This document shows, piece after piece, positions 35,494-48,903 of a stretch of DNA of 64,000 nt. The DNA is from Scylla paramamosain (taxonomy: Eukaryota > Arthropoda > Malacostraca > Decapoda > Portunidae). Numbering within the stretch: position 1 is the first letter of the stretch; each line of letters starts with the position of its first letter. The notes beneath the pieces are model-generated. The model had not been told where the DNA came from, ran no database searches, and was given only the letters and a program-made list of their open reading frames with translations. The DNA lies in the NCBI RefSeq assembly GCF_035594125.1, contig NC_087151.1:17251001-17315000 (forward strand), in the 5' to 3' direction. A program made the translations under genes and the position numbers.

Positions 35494-35630
35494 TACCGTA
35501 TTTGTTGGCATATTAGACATACCTCTGCATAAGACACACCTATATTTTACAAGGATGTTTTGTGGAAAAAATTTTTATTATGTTTCATCATAAAGTTATG
35601 GAAAAAAATTGTAGTGTGATTCACCCACAG
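35494..35630. repeat. MITE end fragment, copy 1 (TACCGTATTTG...AAGACACACC)
   Basis: TACCGTATTTGTTGGCATAT, CTGCATAAGACACACC and TGTTTTGTGGAAAAAATTTT match 56222-56345. Its opening resembles the terminus of the MITE at 47090 (CCATATTTGATGGC...AAGACGCACCC). Confidence 0.65.
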
Positions 35631-35823
35631 TCATCTTGTGGTCACCCAGCCAACCGTTTCCCTACAGAAAGAGCTCAGAGCTCATAGTGACCGATCTTCG
35701 GGTAGGACTGAGACCAATGACACACCACACACCGGGACAGTGAGGTCACAACACCTCGTGTTACATCCCGTACCTATTTGCTGCTAGATGAACAGGGGGT
35801 ACACATTAAGAGGCTCGCCCATT

Positions 35824-37860
35824 TGTGTGTGTGTGTTTTTTTTGCTTTATGGGAAAAGAGCTATGCTCTTGCTGTCCCATCTCCATATCTTTTAATATCC
35901 AACTTAGCCTTGAATCCATGTATACTTTCTGCATTTACTATCTCCTCATCTAGACTGTTCCATATGTCAATACTTCTATATGGGAAACTATACTCTATGA
36001 CATCTCTTCAACAAGCACTCCTCTTCAGCCTCTTTCCATGTCCTCCAGTGTCCCGTGTATCCCAGACCATTACGTCGCTCTGGTCCACCTCCTCTACTCC
36101 CTCATATGCTTTATATATCATAATCAAGTCTCCCCTTTCTCTCCTCTTTTCCAATGTTGGTAGATGTATCCTTGCCAGTCTCTCTTCATATGACAAGTCC
36201 CTGATACTTGGTACCATCTTTGTAGCTGCTCTCTGAACTCTCTCCAACTTCCTTATATCCTTTTTCTTGTATAGCGACCACACTACTGCTGCATATCCTA
36301 GTCTAGGTCTTATCAGCAACACGATCATCTTCCTGACCATCTCTTCATCCATATATGCAAAGGCCTGCCTTATTCTTCTCAATACGTTATAGGTTTCTCC
36401 TGTAATTTTGCTTATGTGTCTCTCCAGGGTCAGGTTCCAAGTCACTGTAACACCGAGATCCTTTTCCTCTTCTGCTCCACTCAACCTTACACCATTCAAC
36501 ACATAATTTCCTTTTACTCTTCTTGTACTTTTTCCAAATTCTATTACTTTACACTTCTTTAAATTAAATTCCATTTCCCATCTATAACTCCACTCTGATA
36601 TCTTGTTCAGGTCTTCTTGTAACATTCCACAGTCCTCTGAACTCTCAACTTTGCATCATCCACAAAAAGGCTCATGTAGCTGTTCACACTCTCCGTCATA
36701 TCATTTATATAGACTGCAAACATGATTGGTGCAAGTACTGAGCCTTTGGGTACTCCACTTATGACTTCCCTCCATGATGATTTTTGATCTTTCACCACCG
36801 TTCTCATTTCTGTTTGTCAAGAAATTTTCCATCCATCTCAGCAGGGCCCCCCTTAGCCCACCATTATGCTTCAACTTCCACAACAATTTCCTGTGTGGCA
36901 CTTTATCAAAGGCCTTCTTCAGGTCTAAATAAACACAATCTGCCCATCCATCTCTTTCTTGCTTTATATCCACCACTCTAGAATTAAACTCAGTAAGTTT
37001 GTAACACACAATCTCCCTCTCCTAAATCCAAATTGTTGCTTTATTATCACTTCATTTCCTTCTAGGTACTGTATCCATTTATCCTTCACTATTCTTTCAC
37101 ACATTTTGCACACCACACTTGTTAGAGACACAAGTCTATAGTTTAAAGGCTCCTCTTTACTACCACCTTTGTAGATTGGCACTATGTTGGCTCTCTTCCA
37201 TTCAATTGGGACTCTACTTTCAATTAGGGAGCTCTCAATAATATCATGTATTACCAATGTCAACTGCTGATTGCACTCTTTTAGTATCCATCCTGACACT
37301 CCATCAGGTCCAGGGGCCTTCCTAACGTCTAGTCCCTCTATCTGTTTCTGGACATCCTCTTCAGTCACTTGGATTTCCCCCAGACCCATTTCCTCACTCT
37401 TCTCACTCTGCCACACAAATGTTCTTTCTTTTGTGAATACTGATTGAAAACTCCTGTTCATTATCTCTGCCAATTCAGCTGGATCCTCACACATTTGACC
37501 ATTCACCTTCAATCTGCTTATTCCTTCTCTATTTTTCATTTTGCTGTTCTCATATCTGAAGAATAGTTTTGGTTCCTCTTTGCATTTGTCCATAACATCT
37601 TTCTCATAATTTTTCCTTTCTTCTCTAATAACCCTTACATATTAATTTCTTGTAGTTGTGTAGTTTTGCCATAGCTCCTGCGTATTTTTCCTCCGCCATC
37701 TATTCCATGCCGTTTCCCTCTCCTCCCTAGCAATTTCACATCTTCTATTATACCAGTCATTGTTATATCTTCTCTTTGTCTCTACTTTCAGTACATATCT
37801 TTTCACTCCCTCTTCATAAATATTGATGAAAGCTTTCCACTTCTTTTGCACATTACTTTT
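35824..37860 (-). mobile_element. LINE family B copy B1, RT and C-terminal part
   Basis: Minus-strand LINE. Frames in order: 37593-36964 (RKAPGPDGVSGWILKECNQQ; EEPLNYRLVSLTSVV; QQFGFRRGR), 37009-36701 (DCVYLDLKKAFDKVPHRKLL), 36807-36607 (the GVP..SVLAPIMFAVYINDM block and the catalytic SLFVDDAKL), and 36625-36008 (MEFNLKKCKVIEFGKS; EKDLGVTV; RKLERVQRAATKMVP; RIHLPTLEKRRERGDLI). Frameshifts near 36980, 36800 and 36620 break it. The 3' end abuts a (GT)n run at 35824-35840. Copy A4 interrupts it at 37861-38118; endonuclease-domain sequence resumes at 38119. Confidence 0.92.
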
Positions 37861-38118
37861 TTTTTTCTTTTTTGTGTAGGAAGGACACTGGCCAAGGGCA
37901 ACAAAAATCCAATAAAAAAAAATGCCCACTGAAATGCCAGTCCCATAAAAGGGTCAAAAATTGATGAATAAGTGTCTTGAAACCTCCCTCTTGAAGGAAT
38001 TCAAGACATAGGAAGGTGGAAATACAGAAGCAGGCAGGGAGTTCCAGAGTTTACCAGAGAAAAGGATGAATGATTGAGAATACTGGTTAACTCTTGCGTT
38101 AGAGAGGTGGACAGAATA
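37861..38118 (-). mobile_element. LINE family A copy A4 nested in B1 (3' 258 bp)
   Basis: T-run, 3' signature (AGGAAGGACACTGGCCAAGG) and the last about 60 codons (the SQSF..FSGKLWNSLPA region), then an abrupt return to family B sequence at 38119. It is a severely 5'-truncated insertion. No convincing target duplication (at most TACT). Confidence 0.85.
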
Positions 38119-38374
38119 CTCCAGTCCGCTTCACCAAAGTATCTCCTCATTTGTTCAAAATTTGACCTACCATAATTAAATCTTTCACTTTTATAATCTT
38201 CACATCTACTTTTCTCTCTTTTTTCTTTAATACAAAACCTTATCATGGCATGGTCACTTTTTCCTAGTGGACAATTATAGTTCATGTCTTCTATAATATC
38301 TGCTTCTTTTGATAATACCAAATCAAGTCTTGATGGCTCCTCTCCTCCTCTGTATCTAGTGTTTTCTTGAACCC

Positions 38375-38376
<2 letters not shown>
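38119..38376 (-). pseudogene. LINE B1 endonuclease C-terminal fragment
   Basis: Minus frame contains RYRGGEEPSRLDLVLSKE, NYNCPLGKSDHAMIRF and FNYGRSNFEQMRRYF, with SDHAMIRF being the SDH block of APE-type LINE endonucleases. It ends exactly at the (GT)n tract 38377-38438. Confidence 0.8.

Positions 38377-38438
<62 letters not shown>
38377..38438. repeat. (GT)n microsatellite at the 5' edge of LINE B1
   Basis: About 31 GT units. A (CT)n tract follows at 38496-38549. Confidence 0.97.
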
Positions 38439-38439
<1 letters not shown>

Positions 38440-38496
38440 TTGTTTACTATGTGAAAAAAATAATAAATTAATAATTCATAGACTAATACCATTACG

Positions 38497-38537
<41 letters not shown>

Positions 38538-38743
38538 GATTCTCTCTCAGCCGGTACAGTAACTTCTCGCACAAGAAACATTCAAATAATTTGCTGATAC
38601 GAAGATGAAAAGATGAAAAATGGACACATAGATAATAATGATTGTCGTTATAGTAAAATGAGAATTACAGAGAAGAATGATAAATAAATCACAAAAATAA
38701 AACAACTGGCAACTTTAGCTACAGAAAACGATGACACTGATTG

Positions 38744-39929
38744 ACATTGATAGAGTCTGGCACAAAGCTTTGATTTCCAAACTACCCTCCTACGGCTTCT
38801 ATCCTTCTCTCTGTAACTTCATCTCAAGTTTCCTTTCTGACCGTTCTATTGCTGCTGTGGTAGACAGTCACTGTTCTTCTCCTAAATCTATTACCAGTGG
38901 TGTTCCTCAGGGTTCTGTCCTGTTACCCACTCTCTTCTTATCATTCATTAATGATCTTCTAAACCAAACTTCTTGTCCTATCCACTCCTATGCTGATGAT
39001 ACCACCCTGCACGTCTTTTCATAGGCGTCCAACCCTTCAGGAGGTAAACATATCACGCAGGGAAGCCACAGAATGCCTGACTTCTGATCTTTGTAAAATT
39101 TCTGATTGGGGCAGAGCAAACTTGGTATTGTTCAATGCCTCAAAAACTCAATTCCTCCATCTATCAACTCAACACAACCTTCCAGACAACTATCCCGTCT
39201 TCTTCAATGACACTCAACTGTCCCCCTCTTCTACACTGAACATCCTTGGTCTGTCCTTTACTTATAATCTGAACTGGAAACTTCACATCTCATCTCTAGC
39301 TAAAACAGCCTCTATGAAGTTAGGTGTTCTGAGACATCTCCGCCAGTTTTTCTCACCCTCCAGCTGCTAACTCTGTACAAGGGCCTTATCCATCCATGTA
39401 TGGAGTATGCTTCACATGTCTGGGGAGGTTCCACTCATACTGCTCTTCTAGACAGGATGGAATCAAAAGCTTTTCATCTCATCGACTCCTCTCCTCTAAC
39501 TGACTGTCTTCAGCCTCTCTCTCACTGCCGCAATGTTGCATATCTAGCTGTCGTCTACCGCTATTTTCATGCTAACTGCTCTTCTGATCTTGCTAACTGC
39601 ATGCCTCCCCTCCTTCCGTGGCCTCGCTGCACAAGACTTTCTTCTTTCTCTCACCCCTATTCTGTCCACCTCTCTAACGCAAGAGTTAACCAGTATTCTC
39701 AATCATTCATCCCTTTCTCTGGTAAACTCTGGAACTCCCTGCCTGCTTCTGTATTTCCACCTTCCTATGACTTGAATTCCTTCAAGAGGGAGGTTTCAAG
39801 ACACTTATCCACCAATTTTTGACCACTGCTTTGACCCTTTTATGGGACTGGCATTTCAGTGGGCATTTTTTTTATTAGATTTTTGTTGCCCTTGGCCAGT
39901 GTCCTTCCTACATAAAAAAAAAAAAAAAA
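38744..39929 (+). mobile_element. LINE family A copy A5, 5'-truncated
   Basis: Plus strand. Begins at TTGATAGAGTCTGGCACAAA (the FDRVWHK-type palm block). Frames: 38731-39024 (SITSGVPQGSVLLPTLFLSF, SYADDTTLH), 38990-39370 ([40 protein letters not shown]) and 39400-39822 (MEYASHVWGGSTH; SNARVNQYSQSFIPFSGKLW). Two small indels (near 39010 and 39362) separate them. The 3' signature GCCCTTGGCCAGTGTCCTTC and a 16-A tail end at 39929. The best-preserved family A RT in the window. Confidence 0.92.
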
Positions 39930-39950
39930 CTGGCGTGATCATTTTTCCTA

Positions 39951-40466
39951 TTGTGTCACACTGTCAGTGATGTACTTACAGTTGGTGAGGTAATATGTGC
40001 GATCATTCACCCCATAGACCCCTCTCCGCACCCTCTTCACCACAAACCTCCCTTGCCAGCTTCCTCTCCACATCATCAACCTTCCTCACCCTCCTGCCAT
40101 TCCCCCACTGCTCATCTTCACCTCTGCCTACTAATTTTGTTTCTCAGCCTCACTCTTTCTTACCATCACCCATCATTCCTTCCCTTACCACCATCACCAC
40201 CTTCCCCTTCACATTCACCCCCTCCTCCATCTCTTGCATCCCCTCATCCATCACCATCATCCTCACCACCACCACCTTCTCCACATTCACCCCCTTCTCC
40301 ATCTCCTACGCCCCCTCATCCATCACCATCACCCTCACCGTCACCACCATCACCACCACCACCTGCCGAAAACACGTTTAACTCAAGTCATTCATCATTC
40401 ATACTTTATCAGTCAGAAGAGGAAGACTACAACCTTCCATCGCCACCACCCTCTGATGAAGACTAG
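39951..40466 (+). CDS. Proline/serine-rich ORF with acidic C-terminus, unknown
   Basis: 171 codons if the first ATG is used. A splice acceptor-like TGTACTTACAG at 39981 could make 39982-40466 a terminal exon. Codons 25-145 are Pro/Ser/His low complexity, built from CCAYCAYCATCACC-type DNA. The last 26 are different: an acidic QSEEEDYNLPSPPPSDED end, then TAG and AATAAA at 40469. The ordered end, stop and polyadenylation signal look like a real 3' exon, of either a host gene or a transposon gene. Low complexity could equally produce this by chance. No function assigned. Confidence 0.35.
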   Translation: MCHTVSDVLTVGEVICAIIHPIDPSPHPLHHKPPLPASSPHHQPSSPSCHSPTAHLHLCLLILFLSLTLSYHHPSFLPLPPSPPSPSHSPPPPSLASPHPSPSSSPPPPSPHSPPSPSPTPPHPSPSPSPSPPSPPPPAENTFNSSHSSFILYQSEEEDYNLPSPPPSDED

Positions 40467-40680
40467 TGAATAAAATATAAATTGTAATTTATTTTAGAGT
40501 GAATATTGGTGTGTAAGGCACAATGGAATCATTCCGGATATTCTGATACATAGTATGTTATAATTATGTTTAGTTGTTTAGTTTTGTGAATGTCAGTGGC
40601 GGAGTTTTAAAGGTTGCTGCGCATGCAGAAATGCTGAATGTGATGTGTGGTGTACGTTTTGACTTACCGTACCAAAGAAG
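40467..40680. other. Unassigned DNA after the proline-rich ORF
   Basis: Includes AATAAA (40469-40474); no gene recognised. Confidence 0.4.
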
Positions 40681-41340
40681 TCAAGTAGTCAAAGAATTTC
40701 TTATAATCTGAGGAGTTAGGTGAGAGGTACACAGCAGAGATAAATTTTCTTTGAGAGTGACTCAGTAGTTGTAGTCAGATGGTGGAAAACTTGGGAGATT
40801 CAAGAGCATGGGCACGAGAGCAGGTTAAGTCATTGCGCATATGAATACAACATCCAGCTTTGGACTGAAAATGAGGATAGAGAAAGTAGGAGGGAACAGA
40901 AAAGGGGTTACTGTCAGTTGCCTCAGACACCTATGTTTCAGTGAGGAAAAGATGAGATTTAATAGAGGAGGGGTGGTGTTCTACAGATTGAAAATTTCAT
41001 TTAAGACCACGAATATTGCAAAAGTTAATGAAAAGTTGAGGGGAGGTGTCAAGACACTTAGGGTCAATACCAGAAGAGCAGTCCAACCTGTCCCCTTCCC
41101 AGATGGGGACTCCGAGGCTGGTATAGGAGTCACCATGATAATTTGAACTTTGAGTGAAGGGTGTGTATAATAAGTGTTTGTAGTCTTGTGTGAAGGAAGA
41201 GAGTTATCTTTAGAGGGCAGGCTGTGACTGTCCCCTCGTGTTGTGAGACACAAAGGGAAATGTTCAGTGAGGTCACAGCTGGGTATAATGAAAAGTTCAC
41301 AGCACCACCTGATCCAGTGCTTTAGACCTCATTGGGAGTA
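40681..41340 (-). mobile_element. LINE family A copy A12, 5' end fragment (endonuclease N-terminus and 5' UTR)
   Basis: Matches A2 from about 17930 to 18330 on the same strand (TCAAAGAATTTCTTATAATC; GATAGAGAAAGTAGGAGGGA; GTTGCCTCAGACA), then continues 5' beyond the point where A2 stops, giving about 250 bp of apparent 5' UTR (41090-41340). It shows only the 5' end, unlike the other copies, which are 5'-truncated, so it was separated from its 3' part by deletion or recombination. Confidence 0.75.
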
Positions 41341-41368
41341 ATTATTGTTGCACCAGGTGCCTAATGAC

Positions 41369-41454
41369 TTTATTTTTATTAAAAATCTTTGTTGCCCTTG
41401 GCCAGTGGCCCTCTTTATTTTTATTAAAAATCTTTGTTGCCCTAGGCCAGTGGA

Positions 41455-41460
<6 letters not shown>
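41369..41460 (+). repeat. Two tandem family A 3' tails
   Basis: Two 45-47 bp units, each TTTATTTTTATTAAAAATCT then TTGTTGCCCTTGGCCAGTGG..CTC, head to tail and running into (AC)n. No LINE body precedes them. Confidence 0.8.

Positions 41461-41535
<75 letters not shown>
41461..41535. repeat. (AC)n microsatellite at the 5' edge of LINE B2
   Basis: About 37 AC units ending at ACATACAAATGCAAGG, where B2 begins. Confidence 0.97.
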
Positions 41536-41539
<4 letters not shown>

Positions 41540-43090
41540 AATGCAAGGAGGAACCAAAACTATTCTTCAGATATGTGAACAGCAAAATGAAAAATAGAGA
41601 AGGAATAAGCAGATTGAAGGTGAATGGTCAAATGTGTGAGGATCCGGCTGAATTGGCAGAGATAATGAACAGGAGTTTTCAATCAGTATTCACAAAAGAA
41701 AGAACATTTGTGTGGCAGAGTGAGAAGAGTGAGGAAATGGGTCTGGGGGAAATCCAAGTGACTGAAGAGGATGTCCAGAAACAGATAGAGGGACTAGACG
41801 TTAGGAAGGCCCCTGGACCTGATGGAGTGTCAGGATGGATACTAAAAGAGTGCAATCAGCAGTTGACATTGGTAATACATGATATTATTGAGAGCTCCCT
41901 AATTGAAAGTAGAGTCCCAATTGAATGGAAGAGAGCCAACATAGTGCCAATCTACAAAGGTGGTAGTAAAGAGGAGCCTTTAAACTATAGACTTGTGTCT
42001 CTAACAAGTGTGGTGTGCAAAATGTGTGAAAGAATAGTGAAGGATAAATGGATACAGTACCTAGAAGGAAATGAAGTGATAATAAAGCAACAATTTGGAT
42101 TTAGGAGAGGGAGATTGTGTGTTACAAACTTACTGAGTTTAATTCTAGAGTGGTGGATATAAAGCAAGAAAGAGATGGATGGGCAGATTGTGTTTATTTA
42201 GACCTGAAGAAGGCCTTTGATAAAGTGCCACACAGGAAATTGTTGTGGAAGTTGAAGCATAATGGTGGGCTAAGGGGGGCCCTGCTGAGATGGATGGAAA
42301 ATTTCTTGACAAACAGAAATGAGAATGGTGGTGAAAGATCAAAAATCATCATGGAGGGAAGTCAAAAGTGGAGTACCCCAAGGCTCAGTACTTGCACCAA
42401 TCATGTTTGCAGTCTATATAAATGATATGACGGAGAGTGTGAACAGCTACATGAGCCTTTTTGTGGATGATGCAAAGTTGAGAGTTCAGAGGACTGTGGA
42501 ACATTACAAGAAGACTGAACAAGATATCAGAGTGGAGTTATAGATGGGAAATGGAATTTAATTTAAAGAAGTGTAAAGTAATAGAATTTGGAAAAAGTAC
42601 AAGAAGAGTAAAAGGAAATAATGTGTTGAATGGTGTAAGGTTGAGTGGAACAGAAGAGGAAAAGGATCTCGGTGTTACAGTGACTGGGAACCTGACCCCT
42701 GATACCAAGTATCAGGGACTTGTTATATGAAGAGAGACTGGCAAGGATACATCTACCAACGTTGGAAATGAGGAGAGAAAGGGGAGACTTGATTGCGATA
42801 TATAAAGCATATAAGGGAGTAGAGGAGGTGGACCGGAGTGACTTAATGGTCTGGGATACACGGGACACTGGAGAACATGGAAAGAGGCTGGAGAGGAGTG
42901 CTTGTAGAAGAGATGTCAAAAAGTATAGTTTCCCATATAGAAGTATTGACGTATGAAACAGTCTAGATGAGGAGATAGTAAATGCAGAAAGTATACATGG
43001 ATTCAAGGCTAAGTTGGATATTAAAAGGTATGGAGATGGGACAGCATGAGCATAGCTCTTTTCCCCATAAAGCACAACTAGGTAAATACA
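41536..43090 (+). mobile_element. LINE family B copy B2, near-identical inverted partner of B1
   Basis: Plus strand. Frame 41575-42162 translates identically to the corresponding part of B1 (to QQFGFRRGR and the same aberrant end LSLILEWWI). It is followed by 42117-42425 (DCVYLDLKKAFDKVPHRKLL), 42319-42543 (SGVPQGSVLAPIMFAVYIND, SLFVDDAKL) and C-terminal pieces to 43040. A deletion of about 210 bp near 42700 removes the thumb between NLT.. and PSIRDLSYEE. The 3' end reads CACAACTAGGTAAATACACA, and another (AC)n tract begins at 43157. Confidence 0.92.
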
Positions 43091-43155
43091 CACACATGGG
43101 ATTGTTGTGGGAAGGAAGAGGTGATAAGCGCTTGGGTCAATTACTTTATCCAAGA

Positions 43156-46322
<3,167 letters not shown>

Positions 46323-46342
46323 AATACAACTAGGTAAAAATA

Positions 46343-46449
<107 letters not shown>

Positions 46450-46602
46450 CAAAATAACAGAGAAAAGGAAAAAATAAAGCAGAAACAGATGAAAGGAGCG
46501 GGGAAGGGAGGGGTGGGGCGACATGATACATAACCAAAGGTGCAAGTGAGTATGTACTGGCAACTTGATGGGCGAGAGGTTTCTACACTCACAAGTATCA
46601 TC

Positions 46603-46650
46603 ATTTTTGTTGCCCTTGGCCAGTGTCCTTCCTACATAAAAAAAAAAAAT
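46603..46650 (+). repeat. Isolated family A 3' tail (mini-copy)
   Basis: TTTTTGTTGCCCTTGGCCAG, TGTCCTTCCTACAT and an A-run: only the last about 45 bp of a family A LINE. Confidence 0.8.
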
Positions 46651-46959
46651 CTTTTCCCTCACTTTATTTGTGTTATTTCATGGTAGATACCAAGGATATT
46701 TGACTACCAGTGATAGAAACCGTCTGCTAAGATCCACTATGAGTGCATGAAATTTCCTCATATTCTGACATTAGAATAATATTGGGAGGAACATAAAACA
46801 CTGTATCATATCCAGCCAGCATTCTAAAAGATCTCATATTATATCCAAGAAATTAAACACACACTGGCTCAAATGACCATGACACAGTATGTGCATCACT
46901 CGGATATGCTACAAGAGATGAAATGACGCTTATACTGCGTCATCGTGCCAATTTATAAA
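46651..46959. other. Unassigned DNA
   Basis: No gene recognised. Confidence 0.4.
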
Positions 46960-48036
46960 TTGTGGAATAGAGTGGAAAAAATAGATAATGAGAAACTGCT
47001 GCTAAGAGAAGTAGGAAATACCAGATACACACAAGGGCACAGTAAAAAACTAAGAAAAGGAAGGTGCTTGCATAACATAAAGAAATATACCATATTTGAT
47101 GGCTCATAAGATGCATGGGCTCATAAGACGCACCCAGTTTTGGCAAACATTGAAATGAAAAAAAAAGATAAATGAGCGGATTTAAGCTCTGAATATGAAG
47201 TGAAGGATTTCACCTGACATTTGAAGACTCACATGCATTTAGATCATTATTAGATCCCAATATTTTGCATTTTAAAAACTTTAATATTTGCTAGTAGTCT
47301 ATGCACCAATCCTTTTGCGAGATGTATACATGTACCTGGCATATGGTGTTGGCAGTGACCGTGAGAGACTATAGGGGTAATAAAGTTTGTTCATAAGAAT
47401 GTTAAAAGATAGGTGCAATTTTAATTGTATGAAAGTGTGTCTTACCTCAAGGAATAACAGTATCACATCGTAAAGAACACAGTGAAGCTTGCCCGTGTCA
47501 CCGGGTTTGGTGCATAATCGACCGCGTGTTTGTTTTGGCACATGCAATGCGTGGTGCATGATCACTTAGGCAAATTCTTCCTTACTGGTGTCATTCTATG
47601 TGAATTACCAGTAAGTATGACCTATTATATATTGTTACCTTCAAAGGAAGAGTTTTGTGGTGTAGTACCAATCATCACTTTGTTTACATGTGCAAAGATG
47701 TCTGGGGTTTGATTTTAGAGCCTCTATTGCCATAGCCTTACCACCAACCACTGCCTCAATGTTGAACCTTGGCTTCATAGGACACAGGCTTATTTCCTGA
47801 GACTTTTTTTTTGGAGAAAAGGTGCATCTTATGAGCCATCAAATATGGTAGTTTCCCACAGAAAAATATAGAAGCTTGGTAAAAGCTCGGTGAGGATGTA
47901 GTATCAGCAATGAGTGTGTACAACCTCAAGGGAAAACTGGACAAGTGTAGATATGGAGACAGGACCACATGACTGTAGCTCAGGCCCTGTAAATTGCAAC
48001 TAGTTAAATACAACTAAGTAAATACATCCAACATCC
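46960..48036 (+). mobile_element. LINE family B copy B6 (3' end), split by a MITE
   Basis: Plus strand. GHSKKLRKGRCLHNIKKYS (about 47032-47087) and, after the MITE, FPQKNIEAW...LGEDVVSAMSVYNLKGKLDK (47853-47950) form the ORF2 C-terminus as in B2 and B3. The 14-bp tail units (CAACTAGTTAAATA, CAACTAAGTAAATA) follow at 47997-48024. Confidence 0.8.
47090..47848. mobile_element. TA-flanked MITE inside LINE B6
   Basis: TIR CCATATTTGATGGCTCATAA (27 bp in all) is perfectly inverted at the right end (47822-47848). TA duplicates flank it (47088-47089; 47849-47850). 759 bp, no transposase. An inner copy of the terminus motif (GGGCTCATAAGACGCACCC, 47118-47136) follows the left TIR. Relatives of its interior are at 15355-15450 and 18405-18515. 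Confidence 0.85.
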
Positions 48037-48297
48037 AAAATCATGCAAGTAGCCAGACACCCACCTCCTCCAGGCACCCCAATTCCACCTGACCAAGACT
48101 CAGAGCTGCAGCACTCAGCCATCACTGCAGAGGTTTACCAGTCACAGGACAGCCCCTCAGGTCAAGACGGCCCCAACACCTCCCGCTGTGCCACCCACAA
48201 CACCTGCCATGCCACCACCCTGCTGTAATGCACCACCATCTGCCCCACACCTTCATGTCAGGATTCATCCAACAACACCACCAGCACCAACCTCATC
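48037..48297 (+). other. Proline-rich coding-like stretch, unassigned
   Basis: Frame 48043-48228 (MQVARHPPPPGTPIPPDQDS...) is Pro/Gln-rich with no family signature. It could be LINE ORF1-type sequence or chance. Confidence 0.25.
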
Positions 48298-48371
48298 TGA
48301 CTGTCTTCAGCCTCTTTCTCATTACTGCAATGTTGTATCTCTTGCTATCCTCTATTGCTATTTTCATGCTA
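48298..48371 (+). mobile_element. LINE family A fragment A9, left of the DIRS element
   Basis: GACTGTCTTCAGCCTCTTTC and ATTTTCATGCTAATT match copy A8 (62672-62746) closely, then stop exactly at the DIRS-side inverted repeat (48372). Confidence 0.75.
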
Positions 48372-48903
48372 ATTACAGAAGTACATGAGACTTACCATAG
48401 GTTAGTTGAAATATGCTTCGGATTTTGTGAGGCACATCACGTCTGCTAGATGGTAGAGTTCACATGAGATACACTACACTTCGCCACACAGTCAGTCTTT
48501 AAAGATACAACTACCCACATGAAATATTATCTACCAACCCTTCCAGTCAGTGAATTTTTGTTGTGTAAACCAAGAATCATCAATTAACAAGGGGAGGGAG
48601 TGGAGGGCATGTGAACTCTACCATCTAGCAGACGTGATGTGCCTCGCAAAATCCGAAGCACATTTCAACTAACCTACAGTAAGTCTCATGTACTTCTGTA
48701 ATTTTACTTCAGCTAATCACTTGTCTGCTAGATGGTGCTGTTCACATGAGATTTTAAAGTCATGTGGGTGTTGTATGTAAAGGGTTCTGTCAAAATTCAC
48801 ATTTTGTAAATAGGTGTAAATAAAAGTTCCTATTGCAAAAACCCAATTTCATTTATGAAAATAGAACATGATTATTACTGCTGATAACATTTCAAACCTT
48901 ACA

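Noticed and set aside
34840..35532. Three open frames on both strands as possible genes
   Set aside because: Overlapping, short, without motifs, splice context or repeat-family similarity.
37861..38118. Target-site duplication for nested LINE A4
   Set aside because: Only TACT is shared between the flanks, which is expected by chance.
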